From: Streptomyces vietnamensis
GTDB taxonomy: Bacteria > Actinomycetota > Actinomycetes > Streptomycetales > Streptomycetaceae
Length of the DNA stretch: 64,000 nucleotides
Assembly (NCBI RefSeq): GCF_000830005.1
Contig: NZ_CP010407.1
Span: 1,302,001-1,366,000 of the forward strand
Direction: 5' to 3'
This document shows, piece by piece, positions 1 through 7,515 of this stretch. The translations under genes and the position numbers were made by a program. Each line of letters begins with the position of its first letter. Within the stretch, counting starts at the first letter, position 1. Below the pieces are notes generated by a model. It was not told the origin of the DNA. It worked only from the letters and a program-made list of their open reading frames with translations, and searched no databases.

Positions 1-192
1 AACAAGACCCGGCACATCTCCGCGTCCAGCAGACAGAAGGGGGACCTGGTCTTCTTCCACTCCGGCGGAAGCGTCTACCACGTGGGCATCTACGCCGGCA
101 GCGGCAAGATCTGGCACTCGCCCAAGACGGGATCCTGGGTGAAGCTCGACAGGATCTGGACGTCGAAGGTCTACTACGGCCGCGTCCGATGA
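1..192 (+). CDS. NlpC/P60 (C40) cell-wall hydrolase, C-terminal end only
   Basis: The window opens inside this gene; 63 codons remain before TGA. The fragment reads GDLVFFHSGGSVYHVGIY followed by an IWHSPKTG segment. This is the second half of an NlpC/P60 domain: the GDLVFF strand, the catalytic His in HVGIY, and the third polar residue (His) in IWHSP. The catalytic Cys and any signal peptide lie upstream of the window. Members cleave D-Glu to diamino acid bonds in peptidoglycan outside the cell. A strong hairpin follows the stop. The exact subfamily cannot be told from this end. Confidence 0.88.
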   Translation, partial: NKTRHISASSRQKGDLVFFHSGGSVYHVGIYAGSGKIWHSPKTGSWVKLDRIWTSKVYYGRVR

Positions 193-217
193 CGCCCGCC
201 GGGCACTGACCCCGCCC

Positions 218-247
218 CAGGGGTGCGGTGGCGCCGCCGCACCCCTG
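218..247. terminator. Bidirectional hairpin between convergent genes
   Basis: CAGGGGTGCGG (218-228) pairs perfectly with CCGCACCCCTG (237-247) around an 8-base loop. It lies between the NlpC/P60 stop at 192 and the stop of the convergent ATPase gene at 260, so it can end transcription from both sides. There is no T-run, as is usual in Streptomyces. Confidence 0.75.
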
Positions 248-259
248 CGCCGGGACCTC

Positions 260-697
260 CTAGACGTACGAGGCGGCCGTCGGGGTCCACGGGAGGGTGA
301 TCCAGACCGTCTTCCCTCCCTCCTCGGTCGGAGTGACCGAGAGACGGCCGCCCGCCTCCGCCGCCAGGGAGCGGATGATGACCATGCCCCGGCCGTTGTC
401 CTGCTGGACCGCCGCCGGGAGCCGGCGGGGCCAGCGCGGGTGGCTGTCGGTGACGCCGATGTGGAGGCGCTCCTCGCGCTCCAGGCGGACGTCGACCGTG
501 AAGGTGGGCGACTGCCCGAAGGTGTGCAGGACGGCGTTGGTGGCCAGTTCCGAGACCATCAGGCGGATCGCGTCCGCCAGGTCGTCAGCGCCGTCGAGAC
601 CCCAGCCGTCGAGGACATCGGCGACGTACCGCCGGGCCGTGGGGACCGACGCGGGATCGCTCGGCAGAGTGACGGATGCTTCCTGATGGTCTGCCAT
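260..697 (-). CDS. Anti-sigma-factor-type ATP-binding protein (HATPase_c_2, RsbW-like)
   Basis: A 145-residue single-domain GHKL ATPase. The N-box is VSELATNAVLH and the G-box is DNGRGMVIIRSLA; a final GGKTVWITLPW strand closes the fold. Streptomycetes carry many such RsbW/SpoIIAB-type proteins, which bind ATP and hold a sigma factor or anti-anti-sigma protein. The partner cannot be named here and no STAS or sigma gene is adjacent. I chose the ATG at 697 (MADHQEAS), preceded by GGGAAAGGGA; a longer reading from 793 adds only a low-complexity Arg-rich stretch. It lies downstream of bioF on the same strand, with a 211-base gap. Confidence 0.85.
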   Translation of the reverse strand: MADHQEASVTLPSDPASVPTARRYVADVLDGWGLDGADDLADAIRLMVSELATNAVLHTFGQSPTFTVDVRLEREERLHIGVTDSHPRWPRRLPAAVQQDNGRGMVIIRSLAAEAGGRLSVTPTEEGGKTVWITLPWTPTAASYV

Positions 698-864
698 GGC
701 GACGCTGTCCCTTTCCCGCCGGGGCTTCCGCCCCGGATCGCGCTTCGCGTCAGAGTGCCACCGATCGTGCCGCCCCGGCAGGCGTTCCACCAAGATATGT
801 CCCCATCTGTCGCCCGAAGCGGTGAACTCTGCTGCCCGGGAACGCCCTTGGGCCTCCCGACGGT

Positions 865-915
865 CCGTCAGACCCCCGACGGCCCGTCAGACCTCCGTCA
901 GACCCCCGTCAGTCC
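865..915. repeat. Four copies of CCGTCAGACC at the 3' end of bioF
   Basis: CCGTCAGACC occurs at 865, 884 and 895 and as CCGTCAGTCC at 906, spaced 19, 11 and 11 bases. The last copy contains the bioF stop codon (TCA at 909-911 on the plus strand). It looks like slipped duplication of the gene end; a regulatory role is not evident. The rest of 698-908 shows no gene. Confidence 0.7.
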
Positions 916-2189
916 TTCGGTGCGGTCCGCAGGATCGTTTCCACCGCGCGCCCGATCTCCGCGTCCGTCAGATCGGCCCGGGCCGTGAGGCGCAGCCGCG
1001 AGATGCCGTCGGGGACGGACGGGGGCCGGAAGCAGCCGACCGCCAGGCCCTGTTCGCGGCAGTCCGCCGCCCAGCGCAGCGCCGCCTCCGGGGAGGGCGC
1101 GTGCACGGAGACGACGGCCGCGTCGGGCCGGGCCGCGGTGAGTCCGGCGTCCGTGAGCAGTCGGTGGAGGGTGGTGGCGACGGTACGGGCCCGCTCGGCG
1201 AGGCCCGGTTCGGCCGCGATCAGCCGCAGGCTCGCGAGCGCGCCGCCGGCGGCGGCCGGGGCGAGCCCGGTGTCGAAGATGAAGGTGCGGGCCGCGTTCA
1301 CCAGGTGCTCGATGACCCGGGCCGGGCCGAGGACGGCACCGCCCTGGCTGCCGAGGGACTTGGAGAGGGTGAGGGTGGCGACGACGTCCTCGTCGCCCGC
1401 GAGTCCCGCCTCGTACAGGGCGCCCCGGCCGCCGTCGCCGAGGACGCCGAAGCCGTGGGCGTCGTCGACGACGAGCCCGGCGCCGTGCGCCCGGCAGGCC
1501 TCGGCGAGCTCGCGGAGCGGGGCCTTGTCGCCGTCGACGGAGAAGACGGAGTCGCTGACGACCAGGGCCCGGCGCCCCGGGTGCGCGTCCAGGGTCTTGG
1601 CGACGGCCTCGGGGTCGGTGTGCGGGACGACGGCGGCCTCGGCGCGCGCGAGCCGGCAGCCGTCCACGATCGAGGCGTGGTTGGAGGCGTCGGAGACGAT
1701 CAGGGAGTCCCGGCCGCCGAGCGCGGTCAGCGCGGCGAGGTTCGCGGTGTAGCCGGAGGAGAAGACGAGAGCCTCCTCGAAACCGCAGAACTCGGCGAGT
1801 TCGCGCTCCAGGCGGGTGTGCAGCCGGGTGGTGCCGGTGACGAGCCGCGAGCCGGTGGAGCCGGCGCCCCAGCGCCTGGCCGCCTCGGCCGCGGCCTCGG
1901 TGACCTCGGGGCGGCGGGTGAGGCCCAGGTAGTCGTTGCTCGCCAGGTCCAGGAGGTCCGATTCGGCCGCCCGGGGCCGCAGCGTCCGGACGAGACCGGC
2001 CTCGGCCCGGCGGCGCGCTTCGGCGTCGGTCCAGTCGAAGGCGGTACGGCGCGGACCCGCGGCCCACCCGTCGTCGGTGCTCGGACCCGCGGCCCGCCCG
2101 TCGTCGGTGCTCGGGCCCGTGGCCCGTCCGTCGTCGGCGCCCGCGGCGCGTGCGTCCTCGGCCAGTCGGGTCTCGTCGGCCTGTGGCAT
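909..2189 (-). CDS. bioF: 8-amino-7-oxononanoate synthase (BioF)
   Basis: A 426-residue PLP enzyme of the alpha-oxoamine synthase family. It condenses pimeloyl-ACP or -CoA with L-alanine to give 8-amino-7-oxononanoate, the first dedicated step of the biotin ring. Visible marks are NDYLGL near the start of the fold, GTGSRL-like [12 protein letters not shown], the [11 protein letters not shown] aspartate/histidine region, and the PLP lysine in [12 protein letters not shown] chose ATG 2189 (MPQADETR), 7 bases after AAAGGA, over the upstream codon at 2216. The first ~55 residues are a poorly conserved, Asp/Gly/Pro-rich lead with three 10-residue repeats. It is transcribed divergently from bioB, bioA and bioD. 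Confidence 0.94.
   Translation of the reverse strand: MPQADETRLAEDARAAGADDGRATGPSTDDGRAAGPSTDDGWAAGPRRTAFDWTDAEARRRAEAGLVRTLRPRAAESDLLDLASNDYLGLTRRPEVTEAAAEAARRWGAGSTGSRLVTGTTRLHTRLERELAEFCGFEEALVFSSGYTANLAALTALGGRDSLIVSDASNHASIVDGCRLARAEAAVVPHTDPEAVAKTLDAHPGRRALVVSDSVFSVDGDKAPLRELAEACRAHGAGLVVDDAHGFGVLGDGGRGALYEAGLAGDEDVVATLTLSKSLGSQGGAVLGPARVIEHLVNAARTFIFDTGLAPAAAGGALASLRLIAAEPGLAERARTVATTLHRLLTDAGLTAARPDAAVVSVHAPSPEAALRWAADCREQGLAVGCFRPPSVPDGISRLRLTARADLTDAEIGRAVETILRTAPKD
2052..2141. repeat. Three tandem 30-bp units inside the bioF N-terminus
   Basis: Units at 2052-2081, 2082-2111 and 2112-2141 are near-identical (the first two differ by one base). On the minus strand each encodes a 10-residue unit of the type [10 protein letters not shown]. 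The copies fall in the variable N-terminal lead of BioF and keep the frame. Confidence 0.9.
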
Positions 2190-2247
2190 GCGGCGATCCT
2201 TTTGTAGGCAGCGCACAGACCCTAACCGCAGGATGCCGAGGTCGGGA

Positions 2248-2261
2248 TGTGGTCATCCACA
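2248..2261. promoter_or_regulatory. Candidate operator between bioF and bioB
   Basis: TGTGG (2248-2252) and CCACA (2257-2261) form an inverted repeat around TCAT in the 143-base bioF/bioB divergent region. A biotin regulator is expected to act somewhere here, but the arms are short and the site does not match an operator consensus I can name. Confidence 0.3.
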
Positions 2262-2332
2262 CACCTCTATCGGGGGCGTTTGTTCGGATCCTCCTTGGCC
2301 CGGGGGTGGGCGGTAAGCAAGGATCAGCGGTT

Positions 2333-3571
2333 ATGGACCTGCTGAACACGCTGGTGGAGAAGGGGCTGCGGCGCGAGCTGCCGACCCGTGAAGAAGCGCT
2401 CGCCGTGCTGGCGACCTCCGACGACGAACTGCTCGATGTGGTGGCGGCGGCCGGCAAGGTGCGCCGTCAGTGGTTCGGGCGCCGGGTGAAGCTCAACTAC
2501 CTGGTCAACCTGAAGTCCGGCCTCTGCCCCGAGGACTGCTCGTACTGCTCGCAGAGACTCGGCTCGAAGGCCGAGATCCTCAAGTACACCTGGCTGAAGC
2601 CGGACGAGGCCTCGCAGGCCGCGGCGGCGGGTGTCGCGGGCGGCGCCAAGCGGGTCTGCCTGGTGGCCAGCGGCCGCGGCCCGACGGACCGGGACGTGGA
2701 GCGCGTCGGGAAGACGATCGAGGCGATCAAGGAGCAGAACGAGGGCGTCGAGGTGTGCGCCTGCCTCGGTCTGCTCTCCGACGGCCAGGCGGAGCGGCTG
2801 CGGGAGGCCGGCGCCGACGCGTACAACCACAACCTGAACACGTCCGAGGCGACGTACGGGGACATCACCAAGACCCACACCTACGCGGACCGCGTGGACA
2901 CCGTGCAGAAGGCGCACGCCGCCGGTCTGTCGGCCTGCTCGGGTCTGATCGCGGGCATGGGCGAGAGCGACGAGGACCTGGTCGACGTCGTCTACGCGCT
3001 GCGCGAGCTCGACTCCGACTCGGTTCCGGTCAACTTCCTGATCCCCTTCGAGGGCACCCCGCTCGCCAAGGAGTGGAACCTCACCCCGCAGCGCTGCCTG
3101 CGGATCCTCGCGATGGTCCGGTTCGTCTGCCCCGACGTCGAGGTGCGGATCGCCGGCGGCCGCGAGGTGCACCTGCGCTCGATGCAGCCGCTGGCGCTGA
3201 ACATCGCGAACTCGATCTTCCTCGGCGACTACCTGACCAGCGAGGGCCAGGCAGGCCAGGCCGACCTGGACATGATCGCGGACGCGGGCTTCGAGGTGGA
3301 GGGCGCGGGCACGACCACCCTCCCGAAGCACCGCGCGGACGCGCTCGCGGCGGCGGGCGCGACGGGCGGCTGCGGCTCGACGGCCTCGGCGGGCTGTGGC
3401 TCGGAGGCCGCGGCCGGCTGCGGCTCGCACGCCGAGGAGGGCGCCGGCTGCGGCCCCTGCGGCGGTCACGCGGCTCCGGTGGCCGAGGAGGCTCGTGTGA
3501 ACGAGGCCCGCACCGACCTGGTGGCCGTGCGCCGCCGGGGCGCCGGAACGGACCTCGCGCCGAATGCGTAA
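2333..3571 (+). CDS. bioB: Biotin synthase (BioB) with a Cys-Gly-rich tail
   Basis: A 412-residue radical-SAM enzyme that inserts sulfur into dethiobiotin, the last step of biotin synthesis. The [4Fe-4S] motif CPEDCSYC gives cysteines 65, 69 and 72; YNHNLNTSE and the R of VRIAGGRE fit the substrate and [2Fe-2S] sites. The start is ATG 2333, nine bases after AAGGA. The core ends near residue 340. A tail follows with CGS-type units and cysteines at 347, 355, 363, 373 and 376, ending CGPCGGH, then a charged segment. The function of the tail is unknown. The stop overlaps the bioA start by 8 bases (ATGCGTAA), which implies translational coupling. Confidence 0.96.
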   Translation: MDLLNTLVEKGLRRELPTREEALAVLATSDDELLDVVAAAGKVRRQWFGRRVKLNYLVNLKSGLCPEDCSYCSQRLGSKAEILKYTWLKPDEASQAAAAGVAGGAKRVCLVASGRGPTDRDVERVGKTIEAIKEQNEGVEVCACLGLLSDGQAERLREAGADAYNHNLNTSEATYGDITKTHTYADRVDTVQKAHAAGLSACSGLIAGMGESDEDLVDVVYALRELDSDSVPVNFLIPFEGTPLAKEWNLTPQRCLRILAMVRFVCPDVEVRIAGGREVHLRSMQPLALNIANSIFLGDYLTSEGQAGQADLDMIADAGFEVEGAGTTTLPKHRADALAAAGATGGCGSTASAGCGSEAAAGCGSHAEEGAGCGPCGGHAAPVAEEARVNEARTDLVAVRRRGAGTDLAPNA

Positions 3572-4844
3572 CGACGAACTCCTCGCCCTGGACCGGGCCC
3601 ATGTCTGGCATCCGTACGGCCCCATGCCGGGCCGTACGGACCCGCTGGTCGTCGAGTCGGCGTCCGGTGTGCGTCTCCGGCTCGCCGAACCCGTGCACGG
3701 CCAGGCCGAGTTGATCGACGGCATGTCCTCGTGGTGGTCGGCGCTGCACGGCTACAACCACCCCGTGCTCAACGAGGCGGCGCACGACCAGCTGGGCCGG
3801 ATGAGCCACGTCATGTTCGGCGGGCTCACCCACGAGCCGGCCGTCCGGCTCGCCACCCGGCTGGTCGAGATCACCCCGGAACCGCTCCAGCACGTCTTCC
3901 TCAGCGACTCCGGCTCGGTCTCCGTCGAGGTCGCGGCCAAGATGTGCCTGCAGTACTGGCGCTCGGTGGGCCGGCCCGGCAAGCAGCTCCTGATGACCTG
4001 GCGCGGCGGCTACCACGGGGACACCTGGCAGCCGATGTCCCTGTGCGACCCCGAGGGCGGGATGCACGAGCTGTGGTCGGGCGTGCTCCAGCGCCAGGTC
4101 TTCGTCGACGCGCCGCCGGTCACGTACGAGGAGTCGTACGCCCGGATGCTGCGGGAGCAGATCGCTCTCCACGCGGACGAGGTCGCCGCGGTGATCGTGG
4201 AGCCGGTGGTGCAGAACGCGGGCGGGATGCGGTTCCACCCGCCCGAGTACCTGCGCGTCCTCCGCGAGGCGTGCGACGAGCACGGGGTCCTCCTGATCTT
4301 CGACGAGATCGCGACCGGCTTCGGCCGTACGGGCACGCTGTTCGGCGCCGACCAGGCCGGCGTCTCGCCCGATGTGATGTGCGTGGGCAAGGCGCTGACG
4401 GGCGGTTACCTGTCGATGGCGGCCACGCTCTGCACGACGGAGATCGCCGAGGGCATCTCGCGCGGCGAGGTTCCCGTCCTGGCGCACGGGCCGACCTTCA
4501 TGGGCAATCCGCTGGCCTCGGCGGTGGCCTGCGCGTCGATCGACCTGCTGATGTCCCAGGACTGGGCGCTGGAGGTCAAGCGCATCGAGACGGGACTCCG
4601 CGAGGGGCTCGCCCCCGCCGCGGAACTCCCCGGTGTGCGCGAGGTACGGGTGCTCGGCGCCATCGGCGTCGTCCAGCTCGACCACGACGTCGACATGGCC
4701 GCGGCCACGGAGGCTGCGGTCCGGGCGGGCGTGTGGCTGCGCCCGTTCCGCGACCTGATCTACACGATGCCGCCGTACGTGACGGGCGACGAGGACCTGG
4801 CCCGCATCTGCACGGCGGTCAGGGCGGCGGCGCAGGCGGGCTGA
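3564..4844 (+). CDS. bioA: Adenosylmethionine-8-amino-7-oxononanoate aminotransferase (BioA)
   Basis: A 426-residue class III PLP aminotransferase. It moves an amino group from S-adenosylmethionine to 8-amino-7-oxononanoate to give diaminopelargonate. Typical motifs are VWHPYGPM at the N-terminus, [38 protein letters not shown] and the PLP lysine in VGKALTGGY. Length is normal for the family. It starts inside the last codons of bioB and is followed after 154 bases by bioD; that gap holds a palindromic repeat (4871-4913). Confidence 0.96.
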   Translation: MRNDELLALDRAHVWHPYGPMPGRTDPLVVESASGVRLRLAEPVHGQAELIDGMSSWWSALHGYNHPVLNEAAHDQLGRMSHVMFGGLTHEPAVRLATRLVEITPEPLQHVFLSDSGSVSVEVAAKMCLQYWRSVGRPGKQLLMTWRGGYHGDTWQPMSLCDPEGGMHELWSGVLQRQVFVDAPPVTYEESYARMLREQIALHADEVAAVIVEPVVQNAGGMRFHPPEYLRVLREACDEHGVLLIFDEIATGFGRTGTLFGADQAGVSPDVMCVGKALTGGYLSMAATLCTTEIAEGISRGEVPVLAHGPTFMGNPLASAVACASIDLLMSQDWALEVKRIETGLREGLAPAAELPGVREVRVLGAIGVVQLDHDVDMAAATEAAVRAGVWLRPFRDLIYTMPPYVTGDEDLARICTAVRAAAQAG

Positions 4845-4870
4845 CGCCGTTGCGGCGGGGGCGCCCCCCC

Positions 4871-4913
4871 GTTGTGGGCAATCGTTCCGCAGGGCGGAAC
4901 GGGTGGGCACAAC
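4871..4913. repeat. 43-bp palindromic intergenic repeat, copy 1
   Basis: The outer arms are GTTGTG/CACAAC and the inner arms GTTCCGC/GCGGAAC around AGG. A near-identical copy lies at 48725-48767, where the outer arms are GCTGTG/CACAGC, a paired change. Similarity continues downstream in both places around a CCCTGTAC segment. I recall this element as common between Streptomyces genes. Here it sits between bioA and bioD and could form a hairpin in the mRNA. Confidence 0.85.
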
Positions 4914-4998
4914 GGAACGGCGCCTCTGCGGGCGCCTCCGCCCCCTGTACCTACGGCGCCCACGTGCTCGGCGCCCGCAAGCAAGGAAGGGACACCCC

Positions 4999-5730
4999 AT
5001 GACCGTCATCGTCGTGACCGGCACCGGCACGGAGATCGGCAAGACCATCGTCACCGCGGCAGTCGCCGCCATCGCCACCGCCGCCGGAAAGTCCGTCGCC
5101 GTCCTGAAGCCCGCCCAGACCGGCGTCGGCCCGGACGAGCAGGGCGACGCGGACGAGGTCGTACGCCTCTCGGGCGCCGCGGCCTCCGTCGAGCTGGGCC
5201 GTTTCCCGGAGCCCCTGGCCCCCGGGACGGCCGCCCGGCGGGCCGGGCTCGCCCCGGTCGGACCCCGGGAGGTCGCGGAGGCCGCCCGGAAGCTGGCCGC
5301 CGACCATGACCTGGTGCTCGTGGAGGGGGCGGGCGGGCTGCTCGTCCGCTTCGACGAGGAGGGCGGCACGCTCGCCGACGCGGCCGCGTTGCTCGGCGCG
5401 CCGGTCCTGGTGGTGGTCCCGGCCGGTCTGGGGACGCTCAACCCGACGGCTCTGACGGCCGAGGCACTGCGGGCGCGCGGGATCGAGCAGCTCGGCGTGG
5501 TCGTCGGCAGCTGGCCGGACGCGCCGGACCTGGCGGCGCGCTGCAACCTCGCGGACCTGCCGAAGGAGGCGGGCGCCCCGCTGCTCGGGGCCGTACCGGA
5601 GGGCTCGGGGACGCTCGACCCGGCGGCGTTCCGGGCGGCGGCGGGCGGCTGGCTGGCGCCGGAGCTCGGCGGCACGTGGGACGCGGAGGCGTTCGCGGGG
5701 GCGCAGGCGCCACCGGCCTTCACACACTGA
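4999..5730 (+). CDS. bioD: Dethiobiotin synthetase (BioD)
   Basis: A 243-residue ATP-dependent carboxylase that closes the ureido ring of dethiobiotin from diaminopelargonate and CO2. The P-loop is GTGTEIGKT at residues 8-16; KPAQTG (substrate and Mg site) and VEGAGGLLVR follow. The start is ATG 4999 after AAGGAAGGGA. It probably belongs to the bioBAD transcript, although the palindromic repeat upstream could modulate read-through. The last codons and the sequence after the stop take part in a degenerate repeat (see 5701-5857). Confidence 0.95.
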   Translation: MTVIVVTGTGTEIGKTIVTAAVAAIATAAGKSVAVLKPAQTGVGPDEQGDADEVVRLSGAAASVELGRFPEPLAPGTAARRAGLAPVGPREVAEAARKLAADHDLVLVEGAGGLLVRFDEEGGTLADAAALLGAPVLVVVPAGLGTLNPTALTAEALRARGIEQLGVVVGSWPDAPDLAARCNLADLPKEAGAPLLGAVPEGSGTLDPAAFRAAAGGWLAPELGGTWDAEAFAGAQAPPAFTH

Positions 5731-5857
5731 CGGTCTGTGCGAGGCGCAGGCGCCACCGGTCTCCGTACGCTGACGGCGTGCGCGGGGGCGCCTGCGGCAT
5801 CCGGCGCCGGACGATGCGCGCGGGGGCGCAGGCCGCCCCTGTCTCCGTACGCTGACC
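5701..5857. repeat. Three degenerate repeats from the bioD end to the next start
   Basis: GCGCAGGCGCCACCGG occurs at 5701 and 5744, and a shortened form (GCGCAGGCCGCCCCTG) at 5826. In the last two copies it is followed by TCTCCGTACGCTGAC. The first copy lies in the end of bioD, and the last runs into the start codon of the VOC gene at 5860. Tandem duplication followed by drift is the simplest reading. Confidence 0.7.
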
Positions 5858-5859
5858 GT

Positions 5860-6204
5860 ATGCGCGCACACGTTCAGGAGATCGTCTTCGACTGCGCCGC
5901 CCCGGCGGCGCTCGTCCGCTTCTGGGCCGGGCTCCTCGGCGGCGAACCCGTCGACCGGAGCGCCGACTGGTCGTACGTGGATCCGCCGGAGTTCGTACGG
6001 ATCGCCTTCCAGCGGGTGCCGGAGGGCAAGGCCGTGAAGAACCGGCTCCACCTCGACGTGGAGGTGGCGGATCCGGCGCGGGCGGCCGAGGAGGTGCTGC
6101 CGCTCGGGGCGGTCACGGTCGGCGGGCTCGTCACCGACGAGCAGGGTTCCTTCCAGGTCATGCGGGACCCGGAGGGCAACGAGTTCTGCTTCGTGACGGG
6201 ATGA
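5860..6204 (+). CDS. VOC-superfamily (glyoxalase-like) protein
   Basis: A 114-residue single-domain protein with the beta-alpha-beta-beta-beta arrangement of vicinal oxygen chelate enzymes: IVFDCAAPAALVRFWAGLLG at the start and QVMRDPEGNEFCFV at the end, the usual glyoxalase-like C-terminal signature. Members of this group are mostly uncharacterised; some bind metals or antibiotics. The substrate is not predictable. ATG 5860 has no clear ribosome-binding site because a repeat unit abuts it. Its stop overlaps the next start (ATGA), so the two are coupled. Confidence 0.8.
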   Translation: MRAHVQEIVFDCAAPAALVRFWAGLLGGEPVDRSADWSYVDPPEFVRIAFQRVPEGKAVKNRLHLDVEVADPARAAEEVLPLGAVTVGGLVTDEQGSFQVMRDPEGNEFCFVTG

Positions 6205-6869
6205 GGCGACCGACGATGACGCACCCCGGCTCGCCTCCTCGTGTCCACCATCCTCTGTTCGCCCGTTTCTACGCCCGGTTCAGCGCCTCGGCCGACACGC
6301 GGGGCGGGCTCGGCGCGCTGCGGACGGAGCTGCTCGCCGGGCTCTCCGGCCGGGTCGTCGAGATCGGGGCGGGGAACGGCCTGAACTTCGCGCACTACCC
6401 GGCCGGGGTCACCGAGGTCGTGGCCGTCGAACCGGAGTCGCATCTGCGCCGGCTCGCCGAGGAGGCCGCGCGCCGGGCCCCCGTCCCGGTGACCGTGCTG
6501 CCGGGCACGGCCGAGGCGCTGCCGGGTCCGGACGGTTCCTTCGACGCGGCGGTGGCCTCGCTGGTGCTGTGCACCGTACGGGACGTGCCGGCGGCCCTCG
6601 CCGAGGCGCGGCGGGTCCTGCGCCCGGGCGGTGAGCTGCGGTTCTTCGAGCACGGGGCGGCGGACACGCCAGGGCTCGCGCGGGTGCAGCGGGGCCTGGA
6701 CCGCACGGTCTGGCCACTGCTGTTCGGCGGGTGCCACACCTCCCGTACCCCACTCGCGGCGATCGAGGCGGCGGGCTTCGGCCTCGTCTCGTACCGCTCC
6801 TTCGACGTACCGGAGCGGGGCCCGCGGCTGCCGTCCTCCCCCTGCGTCCTGGGCACGGCCCGGCGGTAA
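6201..6869 (+). CDS. Class I SAM-dependent methyltransferase
   Basis: A 222-residue Rossmann methyltransferase. Motif I is VVEIGAGNGLNFAHYP, the acidic residue ending strand 2 is in VVAVEPE, and motif post-I has the form FDAAVASLVLCTV, then LRPGGELRFFEHG. The pattern resembles small METTL7-like or UbiE/Coq5-like enzymes. The substrate is unknown. The start at 6201 overlaps the VOC stop; an internal ATG at 6216 (MTHPGS) is an alternative. The two genes probably form an operon. Confidence 0.85.
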   Translation: MRRPTMTHPGSPPRVHHPLFARFYARFSASADTRGGLGALRTELLAGLSGRVVEIGAGNGLNFAHYPAGVTEVVAVEPESHLRRLAEEAARRAPVPVTVLPGTAEALPGPDGSFDAAVASLVLCTVRDVPAALAEARRVLRPGGELRFFEHGAADTPGLARVQRGLDRTVWPLLFGGCHTSRTPLAAIEAAGFGLVSYRSFDVPERGPRLPSSPCVLGTARR

Positions 6870-6910
6870 ATCCCTGGCACGGTCGCCGTGTCGCCTGATG
6901 GGATTCGGCC

Positions 6911-7339
6911 ATGATCGATGTGAAGATTCGCGCCGCCGTGACCGACGAGGCGGAGGCCGTCCTCGCCTTCTGGCGGGAGGCCGCCGAGGGCACCTCCATC
7001 TCCGACGACGTGCACGGGGTGACCCGGCTCCTGGAGCGCGATCCGGAGGCGCTGATCCTGGCCACGCTGCCCGACGGGCGGATCGTGGGGTCCGTGATCG
7101 CCGGCTGGGACGGCTGGCGTGCCTCGCTCTACCGGCTCGCCGTGCTGCCCTCGCACCGTCGGCAGGGCATCTCGACCGCGCTCCTGCGCGCGGCGGAGGA
7201 CCGTTTCGCCGCGCTCGGCGGACGTCGTGCGGACGCGATGGTCCTGGTGGCGAACGAGACGGCGCACGCCGCGTGGGGGGCCGCGGGGTACGAGCGGCAG
7301 GAGCAGTGGCGCCGGTGGGTGAAGCCGTTCCCCGCCTGA
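6911..7339 (+). CDS. GNAT-family N-acetyltransferase
   Basis: A 142-residue GNAT fold. The acetyl-CoA binding motif A is visible as LAVLPSHRRQGISTALLRAAE, fitting the V-x-x-x-x-R/Q-x-x-G-x-G/A pattern. The end NETAHAAWGAAGYERQ is the usual substrate-side strand. It resembles ribosomal-protein or small-molecule acetyltransferases, but the substrate cannot be assigned. It stands alone, 41 bases after the methyltransferase. Confidence 0.85.
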   Translation: MIDVKIRAAVTDEAEAVLAFWREAAEGTSISDDVHGVTRLLERDPEALILATLPDGRIVGSVIAGWDGWRASLYRLAVLPSHRRQGISTALLRAAEDRFAALGGRRADAMVLVANETAHAAWGAAGYERQEQWRRWVKPFPA

Positions 7340-7511
7340 GTACGGGGTCATCATCACGCCGCTTTGCCGATCCTTTACCATGGTGTCTCATTCCGACGAC
7401 CGAAAGGTGTGAGCGTCCGCCCATGGGCGAGCCTCCCAGTAGCACTGGTTCCGACCATCGACATCGAGCGATCCCTCTCCCGCTGACTGATCATGGGACG
7501 GAGGTGAACCG
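7340..7511 (+). promoter_or_regulatory. GC-poor leader of the CNNM/CorC gene pair
   Basis: This 172-base stretch is about 60% GC against roughly 72% around it. It holds two tiny reading frames: ATG 7380 to TGA 7412 (MVSHSDDRKV) and the 30-codon frame at 7423. CCTCC near 7433 could pair with GGAGG of the ribosome-binding site at about 7500. This suggests a structured regulatory leader; no known riboswitch class was recognised. Confidence 0.4.
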
Positions 7512-7515
7512 ATGA
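7423..7515 (+). CDS. Possible 30-residue leader peptide overlapping the CNNM start
   Basis: The frame begins MGEPPSSTGSDHRHR and ends at a TGA that overlaps the ATG of the downstream membrane protein (ATGA, 7512-7515). It has no strong ribosome-binding site and shows no family similarity that I recognise. The exact stop/start overlap and unusual composition make it worth listing as a possible upstream open reading frame that couples translation. Confidence 0.35.
   Translation: MGEPPSSTGSDHRHRAIPLPLTDHGTEVNR

Noticed and set aside
3081..5756. An 891-codon minus-strand frame across bioA and bioD
   Set aside because: It is the mirror of strongly supported biotin genes and has no recognisable domain or start signal.
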